Below, one piece after another: positions 34,694 to 44,338 of a DNA stretch of 64,000 nucleotides (its first letter is position 1; each line of letters opens with the position of its first letter). The stretch comes from Porphyra umbilicalis (lineage: Eukaryota > Rhodophyta > Bangiophyceae > Bangiales > Bangiaceae), in assembly GCA_002049455.2 (NCBI GenBank), contig KV918806.1, forward strand, positions 62,001 to 126,000, read 5' to 3'. The position numbers and the translations under genes were made by a program. The notes below the pieces were generated by a model. It worked only from the letters and a program-made list of their open reading frames with translations. It was not told the origin of the DNA and ran no database searches.

Positions 34694-35858
34694 TATCACC
34701 CCAGGGACACCGAGTGGCCGCTTGAGCTAACCAAAACTTTTCTGAAGCCACGGCCCGAATGAACTTAACGCACGAATTCATATCAAATATATACTTCAAT
34801 CGAACAATCGATTCAATGCCGTTCTCTTCAGAGATTGTGGGCACGTTCCGGATCGTACTCCCCTCCGCATCCGTGCTTCTGTTGATGGTGTGTGCCGTCT
34901 TCACCGCCGGCGGTGAAGACGCAGACCTGCGGCGCGCCGCAGGAAGTGCACGTCGTGTCGTGTCGCGTCACGGTGCGGCCCCATCCCTAGTTACGGACGG
35001 TCTTCTGGATCTCTAGGCGGTCTTCTGATTGTCTGAGAGTGTCGAGCGAATTTCATTCTTCTATTATTTTGTCGTACTGAGAGTTATAGAAGAGGGGGAT
35101 CTTCCAGGCTAAAGAAAAGGGACTCCCATGCTCAGTAGATGAGCTTTCTGCTCTTGTGCTTGTTCATGTTTTTCTCTCCCAGACGCTCATCGCATCATTC
35201 TACCTCACGGCCTCATTTCTTTGTAGCCGGAAAAAATGGGTTTCAACTCGGTGTGGTCCTGCCGTGCGACCACCACTGGCCCCTTTCCATTCCAATCAAT
35301 GAGCGCGCCATCACCGTCGCCCCCCTCGTACTTCCATGAGTACGGGGTACGTCCATCCAATTCGCTGCCACTGCTCTTCACCACTCCCAGCTCACATGTG
35401 TCGCTGTGAGGCCAGTGTGCCCCGCACCCCTGGTCGGCCATGACGAGCATGCTGGCCTGTGTGCTAAAGCTCTTTGGGCCCTCTCTTGGGCAACAAGAAA
35501 AAGCGGGTGTACACGAAAAAGTATTGAGGTGGGGAGGAGGGGGGTGTACCACCACGACGGTGGGGGGACATAGTCGGAGCGGGGCGGGGCGGCCGCCCGT
35601 CCGCGTGTTGGGTGGGGAGGGGGGGGTGGTCAACAGGTCGCCGCTTTGCAGCGTCGTGTGCTGGCTGGCGGCGCGCGGGGCGTCGCGCGGGTGTCCTGAG
35701 ACGAAGGCAACGAGCTTTCGGGGCCACAGTAAGCCGCGACCAACAACAAGAGTGAGATTCACAGCCGTCTCGTCGAGCGTGTGCTGAACCAATCAGATAG
35801 CGAAAGCGCTCCCCAGCCCTGAGCGAGGAGGGGAAGAAACGGGCTCGCCGCGCATCCT
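34694..35858. repeat. Dispersed repeat A, copy 2
   Basis: About 1.17 kb similar to 19262-20404. The minus strand keeps an open frame of 195 residues (35205-35792) containing MADQGCGAHWPHSDTCELGV, the counterpart of MADQGCGTHWPHSGTCELGV in copy 1, with HPRDAPRAASQH upstream. This is the only hint that repeat A encodes or once encoded a protein. Confidence 0.85.
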
Positions 35859-36407
35859 GGTCCGATGTCTCCAGTCGCGCCGGCCCAAAAAGCCCATCGG
35901 CCGATGGCTTTCGATGTCAAATCGGAGGGCCTCCACAGAGACACAACTCTTTTGGATACCGATGGGCTTTGGATGTCGACCGCAGTGAGGACACCCACCC
36001 CCACGCCTAGTCAAGACCCTGTGTATCGGCTCTTCTGGGTCGCGACCGCAGTTACAACGTCCCATTGGGTTCTCGCGTCAAATGCAATCGTCTATTGGTC
36101 AGATCAGAATCTGTCAGCCTCCTCTCGCATTACGCCGAAAACACCTGTCTTTTCCTGTGACTCGCCACGTGGATCAAGTCAACCCCCTCAGCTGGGCCAT
36201 GAGAGGGGGGGGGCTTTCCTTGCAGGGACCTGTACCTTAGAGAAATCGGCACCGACCCGCCCCCCTCTCCACGATGCGACGCGCGTCATGTACCGGCACG
36301 GCTCGCTCACTCCACAACTCGGCATGCCGCCGCACATTCACCATAGTGCCCGCCCCGCGCAGTACCCTCCGCCATGCCCATGTCCAAAACAAAACACTGC
36401 CATTTTA
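35859..36407. other. Intergenic region downstream of the transposase-like gene
   Basis: No gene is recognised. It includes a G9 run near 36207 and ends just after the 3' end of the minus-strand transposase-like gene. No inverted counterpart of the gene's upstream flank was noticed. Confidence 0.4.
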
Positions 36408-38970
36408 TCAGCGAGCCTGGTTCTGCAGACGACCCTCGTACGTAACCATGGTCTCTGCAGCGACTGCGAACACCTTGTCCGCCCACAGCTCCCGCTCGTG
36501 CTCAGCTTTCTTCTGCGTCTCATCACACAAGGGCACTGCGGGCTTGTTGGCGCGCAGTCGCCCGTCTCCAGCTTTGGTAGCCTTGTGCGCCCCGTCCTTT
36601 GCCGACGCCCGCTGGGGGCCACCCCGCCCGACCACAGCGGGCCTTGCGTCCCCAGCCAGCGTCATGGCGCGCACGAATGCGGCGGCGGACGCGAGGTCCG
36701 ATTCGCCCGGGTACAGCCGCGCGGTCTGGGTGTACCGCCCGTGCCATGCTTCTAGGCCCTGCTCACCGTAGAGCCCGATGCTCCCAAACTCATCCAGGAA
36801 GTCAGGGGCGTGGGCTAGTAGGATGTGGAGCTTAGGAGACAGGTTGACCCACCCGAAGGACCGCTTCAGGCCAGCCCCAAATGCGGCCACATCCGGCCTA
36901 AACGCACTAGCCTCGGCGGCCGTCGCGATGGTCGCACGGTTGAGGACCTTCCGGACACCGTTCCACCGCCCCCACGCGTCCTTGTACGCCTGCAGGTACT
37001 GCATGGCTCTCTCGCCGCGCTCCGCTACCGCACTGGAAAGTTTCCCCTCCAGCGCCGCGCACACAGCGTCACTGTGCTCCCCGATTGCGTGGCAATCACG
37101 CCCGATAAACAGGCCACCATGATATGGCACAGGGTGCACATGCGCCTCGGTGTACAGTAGCTCGGCCAGCTCGTAGGCAAAGTCGGATGCCACGCTTCGG
37201 CCGCAGCACCGTATCACTACTTCCACACTCAGCCGCAACACCCGGGAGGTGATTCCAAGTGTGAGGTGAACAGGAATTGGGACGATTTGGCGAGGATGGG
37301 GGGACAGCAGCGGCCGTCGGGTCACAGACAGATGGTCGTCCTGGTTGGACTTGGACTCGTTCGCCGACCAATTGACGTATTGACCAGCTTCACGCGGGCG
37401 CCATGGCCCCGAAACGTCTTGAAGGGTCCCGTACTTCGCGTCGAGTGTCGAGTGCGTGACGGTCGGCGCCTTGGTGCTCTTGCACTGGATGCACGGCATC
37501 GTCGCGCTGGGGCCTTTGTGCCCCACAACCGTGCATTGCGACTCGAGGTCGCCAGACAACAGCAGCCGCACAGGACGTCGCTCCCCGCGTACGTCCAGCC
37601 CCCGCTGCAGGAGCTCGTTCACACCGGCCGTGTGAGTGGCCATCATAGCCGAAACCTCGGGGTACTTGTCTTTAGTGCATGGGCAGACCGCAGCGAGGAT
37701 GGTGTTGCTCGGGTTGTTCGGCCGGTCCTGGTTGACAATCGAGAGCACGATTTTCTCGGAGGCGGGTTCGCCCCCCTTGTCCAAGCCGACGGTGATGTGA
37801 ACGTCGGGGACTGTCGGAAGGGGGCGGCCTCCCCAGGCCCCGATTTCGAAGTCGCCTGGGACGACTGCGTCCTCTGCCCGCAGCGGCTTGCGGTCTGCGC
37901 CGTAGACAAACCGCTCGACGAATCGGCCTGCATCGCAAAGAGCGGTCACGCGCTCCTGCACGGCCATTGCCAAATTGGCCAGATGGGCACCCGTGGTTGT
38001 GACCACCACCTGCTTGGCGGGCGAGTCCGCGAGTTCTTTCTTGGCGGCGCGCAACACGTGGCGGCTAGCCAACCCGCTCTCGCGTCCGCCCATCGCCCGA
38101 CGGAGTTTGTTGAACGCCGACCAGCTGATGCCCAGCTCAAAAACGATCCCAACCTGCTGCCTGTGGGATAGGTTTACCCGTGCAGGCCCACCACCGGCAC
38201 AGACCGACCCCTCGCTGTCCACGCCCGACACCACGCCGGCTACCATCAGCTGGCGTCGAGCCGCCGCTCGCCGCTTGTTTTCTTGGCTTCTTTTGACGGC
38301 CACCTTCCGCGGCGACACTTGGCGCACGTACACCCGAGGCCGTCCGTTTTTCTGCTGGAGACAGATCTGATCGCGGTCTGCGTGCAGCAGAATGGCCGAT
38401 GCAATGCGCCAAAGGATGGACTCGTCCTGGGTCCGGCCGACGCCACCCGAGAGAAGGTAGTCCAGAAGGGCTTGGCAGCTCGGCTCGGGGTGAACCTCAG
38501 CGGGTAGGGCGGCGGGAGCGACATTGCCGACATCGGCGTCGGGGCGGAGCAGTGCATCAGCAGCAGGACCGGTGTCCACTCCAAGTGATGGGCGGGGACA
38601 GTCCGCTTCCGGCGGACACAGGGAGGAGGCGGCAGAAGGGTGACCCACAGCCGGCAGTGTCGCACGTGCGCGCTTCGCGAGAGGATGAATTGAGGTAGTG
38701 GAGACTATTGGGACTGCGGGAGGGGCCACAAAGCCACGCTTTTCTGCCCTTCGCTGCCGAGAGAAGCACGCGTCACAGCTGCCTCGTCTGCACCTCGATA
38801 CAGGGAGGCGGGCCACGCGCAGGCACGGTGTGCCTGGTGGACGCTGGAGTGCCACTTCCCGCCACGCAGTCATGCCAACTGCCTCCTTGAGGAAGAGGCG
38901 GGTGCATGAGTCACACGTGTAGGCCCAGACTGGCCCGTCAAACGCGGATGCATAGTCATCCACCGTAGCC
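36408..38970 (-). CDS. Large transposase-like protein with RAG1/Transib-like C-terminal segment
   Basis: An open minus-strand frame reaches 39014 (868 residues). A strong 3' splice site (pyrimidine run, then CCACAG) at 38971-38976 suggests the exon starts at 38970, with an upstream exon not identified. The numbering below counts from 39014. A Cys-rich segment (CDSCTRLFL...CRRGSCDACF, residues 34-83) is followed by a Pro/Ala linker. The core has a GLDKGG acidic motif (D412), SGDLESQCTVVGHKG (D489) with CIQC (508-511), PIPVHLTLGI (580-588), GGLFIGRDCHAIGEHSDA, and KLHILLAHAPDFLDEFGSIG followed by LYGEQGLEAWH (728-758; E751 and E755). The last segment recalls the region around the catalytic glutamate in RAG1/Transib (LAHVPEIIERDGSIGAW...). 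A DDE transposase, intact or domesticated, is the best reading; the exact superfamily is uncertain. The long frame has no internal stop. Confidence 0.6.
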
Positions 38971-39484
38971 CTGTGGACAAGAAGGCACAAAAAAAGGGCC
39001 AGACACTGCTGCAAGGGTCAATGGGACATGTCCAGAAAAGCAGCGGTCATGGACGGTATGACAGGCGGGGATGAAGCAGGCGTGCGATCGCGTAGCACTC
39101 AGATCACAGCTCCCGTACTCATCCGTACACTAATAACGTACTTCCCGTTTCCGACAGTGTCGACCATTTTGTGAACCCTCACAGGATGACCGTTGCAGGG
39201 TCGGCGCAAGGGAGCGGAAGAACCTCTTCACCAGGGCACAGTTGCCAACTGCCACCTGCGACGACACGGGATCACGTCATGACTCTGATGTCAGCGTCGA
39301 CGATTGATTTTTGGTGGTGCCGCACCCCCCTCAATGAGGCAGCAGCGGGGGGGTCGCATTTGGGTCGCGGCGCAAATCGCGTTCGACCACTCATGTTTAT
39401 GCACGTTGCTCAAGATGCTTCAGGGGGTCGCTCCGAGTTTTCAGGGGGTCGCTGTCAAGCACCGACCCAGAAGAGCCACCTTGA
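38971..39484. other. Intergenic or upstream exon region of the transposase-like gene
   Basis: On the minus strand a short frame begins MVDTVGNGKYVISVRM near 39173 and could be an upstream exon ending at one of several GT sites, but nothing decides it. A direct duplication of CAGGGGGTCGCT occurs at 39421-39454. Confidence 0.3.
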
Positions 39485-40902
39485 CTAGGCGTGCCCCCGC
39501 GCCTTGAGGGCAGACACAAGCGAGCCGGGACCCGCATAATTGACCCAGTCGGCGAGGAAGCCCACTGGGTCGATGCGGTACAACCGTACTCCCAAAAGTC
39601 CCGCACTCCAACTGTTGCAAACTAGTTCCAAATCGGCCTCTGCGGGGTTGTAGAGGCCGATTTGGCACTTTTTTTTCAACTGTTGGAGTGCGGGATTTTT
39701 GGGAGAACGGCTGTAGGTGGCCCTAAGCGGGGGGGCGAACCACGACAGGCGCACTTGCCGCGTCTCGACGACTGGCACGACGCAAATGAGGCGGCTGGTC
39801 TCGGCGGGGCCGTACGCTACCAGCCCTGCGACAGCGGCGGCGGCTAGCGGCGCACCCGTATTGGGCACCGCCCCAAAGAGTGCCTCCGCCCAGGCGGCCA
39901 AGTCGTCCAGCGACGTGGGTGCCACTAGCGCCAGCGTCATCCTGTTGGCCGAGTACTGCTTGCCGTGAAGCGCAAGCAGCACCTCCCGCACGTCAATACC
40001 TTGCTCCGTGGGACTGTACCAGAGCGACGCTGCGTTTCCAGTGTCGAACAGGCGGAAGGGGTGTCCGGGCGCGGCCGCCGACTGGAGAAGCTGCATGACG
40101 CGGTCGCTGGCACGGAGCAAAGCGTTTTGGTGCTCCGAGTGCACCGCCTGCACCTCACAAGAGGCGGCGGATGGGGTGAAGAGAGGGCTGATAAAGAACT
40201 TCGCAAAGCGGTCTAGCGCCTCTTAGTATGGCACAAAACCGGGGGGCACGTCGTCGGGAATGTCCACCGCGGGAGCCGCCGCGGCAGGAGCGTCCGCGGC
40301 AAACGCATCCGCGGTGGGTGCTACATCTGCGGCAGGTGGCCCTACGTCCTGCCCATCACTGGCAGCAAAACCACTGGCCTCAGAGATCGCACGCTTGGTC
40401 TCGCCCTCCCCATTCTTGCCGCCGTCCTTGCGACCATCACCGAGTGGTAGTAGCATGTGCGCTCTTCCGCAGTCATGGCATTTTCATGCCCCCCGTGATC
40501 TTGAAGAAAGTTGCTGTAGGCCGCTTCCTCCGGATACTTTGCCGACCCGAGGAAAACCATGTGCTAATAAAGATGTGCGAGCCGTGGCAGCTCGGGCGGA
40601 TTGCTGCAATGGCCGATGGCGATGGCGCGGCACGCGGCCGCCGTCTCTGCCGCGTCGTCCGCAACACGGAGCACGCGGAGGCCGTCGGGGAGCGTAACCC
40701 GCCGATAGCGCCGGTCATCTAGGGGATACTGCTCCATGACGGCCGGCACCGACACGGTGCCGGCATCAACGGGGGTGACGCTGCCGTCTCGGACGGCCAT
40801 GGACGTCGTGCCGACGGATGCCATGCAGGTTCTCAGCTGTGCGACAGGACAGGCAAACCGCAGTGGACCAGCAGGAAGGGGAGCAAGGGCGCTTGTTGGC
40901 AC
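39485..40902 (-). pseudogene. M16A metallopeptidase (insulysin/nardilysin family) pseudogene
   Basis: Minus-strand frames match the N-terminal M16 domain in order: DDRRYRRVTLPDGLRVLRV, then LPRLAHLY-stop-HMVFLGSAKYPEEAAYSNFL, DHGGHENAMTAEERTCYYH, a Gly/Glu/Ala-rich insert, EALDRFAKFFISPLF, AVHSEHQNAL, GHPFRLFDTGN, YSANRMTLALVAPTSLDDLA and YAGPGSLVSALKARG. Insulysins use HxxEH to bind zinc; here the glutamate codon of that motif is TAG (40566-40564). A second stop, TAA (40225-40223), precedes EALDRF, and the frame changes after TCYYH. The gene stops at 39485, so the later M16 domains are missing. It is therefore truncated and inactive as drawn. The Gly/Glu/Ala insert could be an intron or a nardilysin-like acidic insert. 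A 117-bp foldback sequence interrupts it in frame. Confidence 0.85.
39589..39705. mobile_element. 117-bp foldback (MITE-like) insertion in the M16 pseudogene
   Basis: Terminal inverted repeats of about 29 bp: the left starts CTCCCAAAAGTCCCGCACTC and the right ends in its inverted counterpart GAGTGCGGGATTTTTGGGAG. Inside lies a second perfect inverted repeat, CCAAATCGGCCTCT (about 39628-39641) and AGAGGCCGATTTGG (about 39652-39665). The whole could fold into one long hairpin. The length, 117 bp, is a multiple of three, so it adds 39 codons without changing the M16 frame. Confidence 0.85.
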
Positions 40903-41209
40903 GGCGCGCGTCAGCGGTCAACACAGACGACGCGATGCACGTTCCCAAATCCGAGGAGACGCTAGCCGCACGCTCGCTGTCAAACGCACCACGCACTTGT
41001 CAACTGCGTCGGCACCGCCCAACCGAGTGCAGATAAGGGCTCGCAGCAGCAGCCAGGTGCGGGCGTCACGCAACCGCCCCCCCCTCTCGAAATCCACCTT
41101 CGCCCACGCCACCCCAAACCAGGACGGCTACAATCAAAAGAGAGCGGAAAGAGCCATGGCACCCATCTCTCCGCCACCACAAACAAGCCGCCCGTCCAAC
41201 AGGGTGGTG
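40903..41209. other. Region upstream of the M16 pseudogene
   Basis: About 300 bp, possibly the former promoter of the peptidase gene, adjoining repeat E. Nothing specific is recognised. Confidence 0.35.
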
Positions 41210-41552
41210 CAACCAGTCCTTGCCTTGGCTGACTCTTCCATGTCCGCCACTCTCCCCTGGTCGACACTCACGCACTCTGGTTGCCATGCTGCCGAAAGAG
41301 CCCTCCTGCATCTGGGGCGGCAGCAGCGGACAAGGGATGCAGGATACTGTGGAGGCGCAAGTTTTACGACGCGGGAGAGCGGAAGTCGACAGCGGTGGAC
41401 GTGAAGGAGGACAGCGGCGTCGGTGGCGGGGGGGGCAGCGGTGGGCGGGGGACGGGAGGTCGGAAGGGACGAGGTCTGGATGTGAGCAAGAAGGGGCAGG
41501 TTCACGGAAGTGTGGAGAGTTGAGGCGTGGGGAGGGAGGAGCAATATGGGTT

Positions 41553-41808
41553 GGGGGACGGCGAGGAGGGGGACGGCGGGAAGGGGGACGGCGGGGAGGG
41601 GGGCGGCGGGAAGGGGGACGGCGGGGAGGGGGACGGCGGGGAGGGGGACGGCGGGGAGGGGGACGGCGGGGAGGGGGACGGCGGGGAGGGGGATGGCGGG
41701 GAGGGGGACGGCGGGGAGGGGGACGGCGGGGAGGGGGACGGCGGGGAGGGGGACGGCGGGGAGGGGGATGGCGGGGAGGGGGACGGCGGGGAGGGGGAAG
41801 GTGGAGAG
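41553..41808. repeat. 15-bp minisatellite within repeat E
   Basis: About 17 tandem units of GGGGACGGCGGGGAG with few variants (GGGGATGGC, GGGGGCGGC, GGGAAG). The corresponding place in the minus E copy is a different, more diverged C-rich array, so the array expands independently in each copy. Confidence 0.95.
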
Positions 41809-41928
41809 GCAGAGGACCGGTGTCCTTAGCTTAGCAGTCTTAGTCGTCATCTTTAATAGAGAAATTGTAGCACCGGAAGAAGTACTGTCAGGAGGATGCC
41901 GAGCTGTGTTTTGGGCGCCAACGTTTGT

Positions 41929-42008
41929 CCGGACGAAAGGCCTTTCGTTCGGTCGCTCGTCTCACCGGACGAAAGGCCTTTCGTTCGGCCGCTCGTCTCA
42001 CCGGACGA
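41929..42008. repeat. 36-bp tandem repeat of a palindromic CGGACGAAAGG unit
   Basis: CCGGACGAAAGGCCTTTCGT begins at 41929 and again at 41965, and CCGGACGA a third time at 42001. Each full unit contains the palindrome CGAAAGGCCTTTCG. The minus E copy has a single such unit in diverged form, so the duplication is specific to this copy. Confidence 0.9.
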
Positions 42009-42212
42009 CTGCCGAACGCTAAGGCTGACGAATGTCGATTCGTCCGATGGATCGTCGGGAAAGTGGGGCGCATACTAGACGTGTACTAAGACGCGTACTA
42101 GGCTAAATTTCATGTACTACAGGCCCGACTGCCTTACTGGCATCAATTCGGAGCGGCGGCCGTGGGGGGGGGGCCGAACGCACGTCATCCGGGCGGGGGG
42201 GGGGTCCAGAAC

Positions 42213-42309
42213 GTGGGCTACAAGTCTCACGTGCTGGCCCCGTGGGGTGTACCAGGTAAATCGGGCCAGATTCGTGCGCTTGTAGCCCCTGCTGAAGCAG
42301 GCTACAAGT
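42213..42309. repeat. GGGCTACAAGT foldback, copy 1
   Basis: GTGGGCTACAAGTC (42213-42226) is followed by the inverted CTTGTAGCCCC (about 42279-42289) and then a second direct copy, CAGGCTACAAGT (42298-42309). The same three-part arrangement occurs at 57671-57775. Confidence 0.8.
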
Positions 42310-42380
42310 GACGCGCACACAAGGAAATCAGGTGTTTTTTCGTCGTTTCGCCGCGTGCCAGGGCCAGTCAGGATGGTTTG

Positions 42381-42552
42381 TCACACATCAATGTGTGCCG
42401 GGCGTCTCTGGACTGCCATAAGCCACCAGCGTTCAGCACGTAGATGCAAAAGCTCTGGGGGTCACACATCGATCTGTGTGGGGCGTCCCTGGCCAGCCAG
42501 GAGCCACCAGCGTTCAGCACGTAGGCGCAGAAGCTCTTTGTGTCATACATCA
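42381..42552. repeat. 81-bp tandem repeat
   Basis: Units begin at 42381, 42462 and 42543 (TCACACATC / TCACACATC / TCATACATC), the last partial. The best-conserved block is CACCAGCGTTCAGCACGTAG. Confidence 0.9.
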
Positions 42553-43696
42553 CTTTATTTGCTGATGGTGAGTGGCTTGGCGATGGGCTGACTGTTTGTG
42601 GGCGGCGGGCTACGTAGTGGTGGGCGGGTGGCTGGCAGGAGGTGGGCTGGTGGCAGCGCGCGGACGGGGCGCATGGGGTGGCCAGGCGGTGGCAAGGCGG
42701 TGGCCTGGTGGCGGGCAGGCGCTTTGTTGGCGGTGGGCTGGTGGTAGGAAAGTGGGCGGCGGGCGGAGGGGTGGTGGGGGCTAGGCGGTGCGCTGGTCGC
42801 CGGTAGGCAGTGGGTCGTCGGAGGGGAAGTGGCGGCAGGCTCGCGGCGGCATGGCAGCGGATCGGCGGTGCGCAAGTGGCGGCAGGCTGGCGGCGGCAAG
42901 GCGGGGCGTCCGCGGCGTGCAAGATGGGACGAGCTGGCGGCGGCAAGACGGTGGATCGGCTGCGCGCAAGTGGCAGCGGGCTGGTGGCGGGCAGGCGAGG
43001 GGTCGGCGGCGGGCAAGTGGTGGCGGGCTGGCGGCGGCGAGACAGGGTGCCGGTGTGGAGTAGTCGGTGGGCTGGTGGCGGTTACGTCGGGGGCGGGCGG
43101 TTGGTTGGTGGCGGGCGAGTGGGAGGCAAGCGAGTGCGGGGCAAGAGGAGGGCAAGTGGCGTGCAAGTGACGGGCAAGTGGCAGGCAAATGGCGGGCTGG
43201 CGGCAAGCAGGAGGCGACTAAGTGGCGGGCGGGCGGGCCGGTGATAGGAGCCGGTGGGTGCGGTGGTCGGGGGCTGGGGGGGAGGCGGGGGGGGGGGGGG
43301 GTAGGGACAATTGGGGGGGAGGCAGGGTCGGAGTCGTGGAGGGCAGCCCCTGGAAGCCCCCGGAAGCGCAATATACACCACCACTTTACCAGCAACGTAA
43401 TTGATCGAGGCAACGTCACGTAGGACACGCTCGTCGCTCAGAAACAACCGCAATCTGGCTGTCACAGAGGTCTACGTTTCATTTTTGGGACGCAGTTCTT
43501 GTCTATACTGCGAGAGTGCAGTGGTGCGCCGCGGTCTAAAACGCGAATATCGCTTCTATACTATATTGGAAGTTTTGCAGTGTGGAGGGGGGTCGAATAT
43601 GGCCTAGTACATGCCATTTCAGCCTGTACTGGACGCGTTCGGAGGCAATTTGAAAATTGTGGGTACCGGCGCCAGTACAACAAATCAGCATAATAT

Positions 43697-43727
43697 GCAA
43701 AGTGGGGCATATTATGCCCCACTTTGC
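43697..43727. repeat. Perfect hairpin
   Basis: GCAAAGTGGGGCAT, loop ATT, ATGCCCCACTTTGC: 14-bp perfect arms with a 3-base loop. It sits at the edge of an E-like fragment and may mark an inverted junction. Confidence 0.9.
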
Positions 43728-44338
43728 AGACGATGCTATCCGAACGAGAAACGGACGAAAGAGAGCGATCGTTCGAGGGCACCCGATGTCCGACGATCCT
43801 TGTTGTACGACACGGACTTGCATGGTCTCTTCTGTGACGGCCGTCCTCCCAAGACGACCGACCGTTCACGACCGCTCCAGTGCCTGCAGCACATGGTCGG
43901 CACAAAACGATCGAGGCGATCGATCGCAGTGGCGATCAGGCCGCATGGATTGTCAGTCGATGCTCCGCTCAGCCTGAATGGATACTAACTCTGCCCACGA
44001 CGCCGTCACATCGGCCGCGCGCTTCGCGTGCCGCGCGGAAGCCACACCACTCTTGCTATTTTTGGGCATCTTCGTTCATGGTGGCGATGGCGGGCACACC
44101 TGGCCGCCACAGCTGAAACTCCGCCACCCACCACCGTGCGGGGAAGATGGGGGTTGCTGGGAAGCCGACGGAGCCCAGCGGCACAGGGAAGCGGCTGCCG
44201 CTACTGGCGTGGACGTGCACGGCGTCTTGGTTGCAGGTCAACGGCGGCGCTAATGTTCCATTGGCAGGCCTTGGCCGTGCGCCGCTCCAGGCGGCTGTTG
44301 CCCATGAACATGGTTTCGTCTGGACCACTTCGGCAACC

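Larger units (their letters stand above)
41210..42065 (+). mobile_element. Dispersed repeat E, plus copy (non-autonomous element of unknown class)
   Basis: About 0.86 kb in the opposite orientation to the split copy at 20405-20865/29208-29560. Order: GTCGACACTCACGC, TGTGGAGGCG, GACGAGGTCTGGATGTGAGC, a G-rich minisatellite (41553-41808), GTGTCCTTAGC, GAAGTACTGTCAGGAGG, then a CGGACGAA-rich end. Both copies share the order of blocks, so E is a defined repeat unit. It has no transposase; long frames across the minisatellite are low complexity. Exact ends are not established. Confidence 0.7.
42066..44338. other. Repeat-rich intergenic region upstream of the glycosyltransferase
   Basis: Holds a foldback (42213-42309), an 81-bp tandem repeat (42381-42552), a 0.85-kb G-rich low-complexity stretch (about 42555-43400) with long Gly/Arg or Pro/Ala frames on both strands, a perfect short hairpin (43697-43727) and, at 43735-43800, another CGGACGAA stretch similar to the end of repeat E. 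The glycosyltransferase promoter should lie in the last few hundred bases; no element is recognised. Confidence 0.55.

Noticed and set aside
19262-35858. The two A repeats as LTRs of one 16.6-kb element
   Set aside because: They do not start TG and end CA, share no target duplication across the outer borders, and another complete LTR element and a separate X-copia-A unit lie between them.
41220-41834. 204-residue Gly/Arg repeat protein across the minisatellite
   Set aside because: All three plus frames are open through the 15-bp array because its period is a multiple of three; this is a repeat, not a gene.
42213-42309. tRNA-like cloverleaf
   Set aside because: The GGCTACAAG/CTTGTAGCC pairing gives one stem only; no D-arm, T-arm or anticodon arm pattern is visible.
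42381-42552. CRISPR-like array
   Set aside because: Contiguous 81-bp tandem units without spacers in a eukaryotic context.
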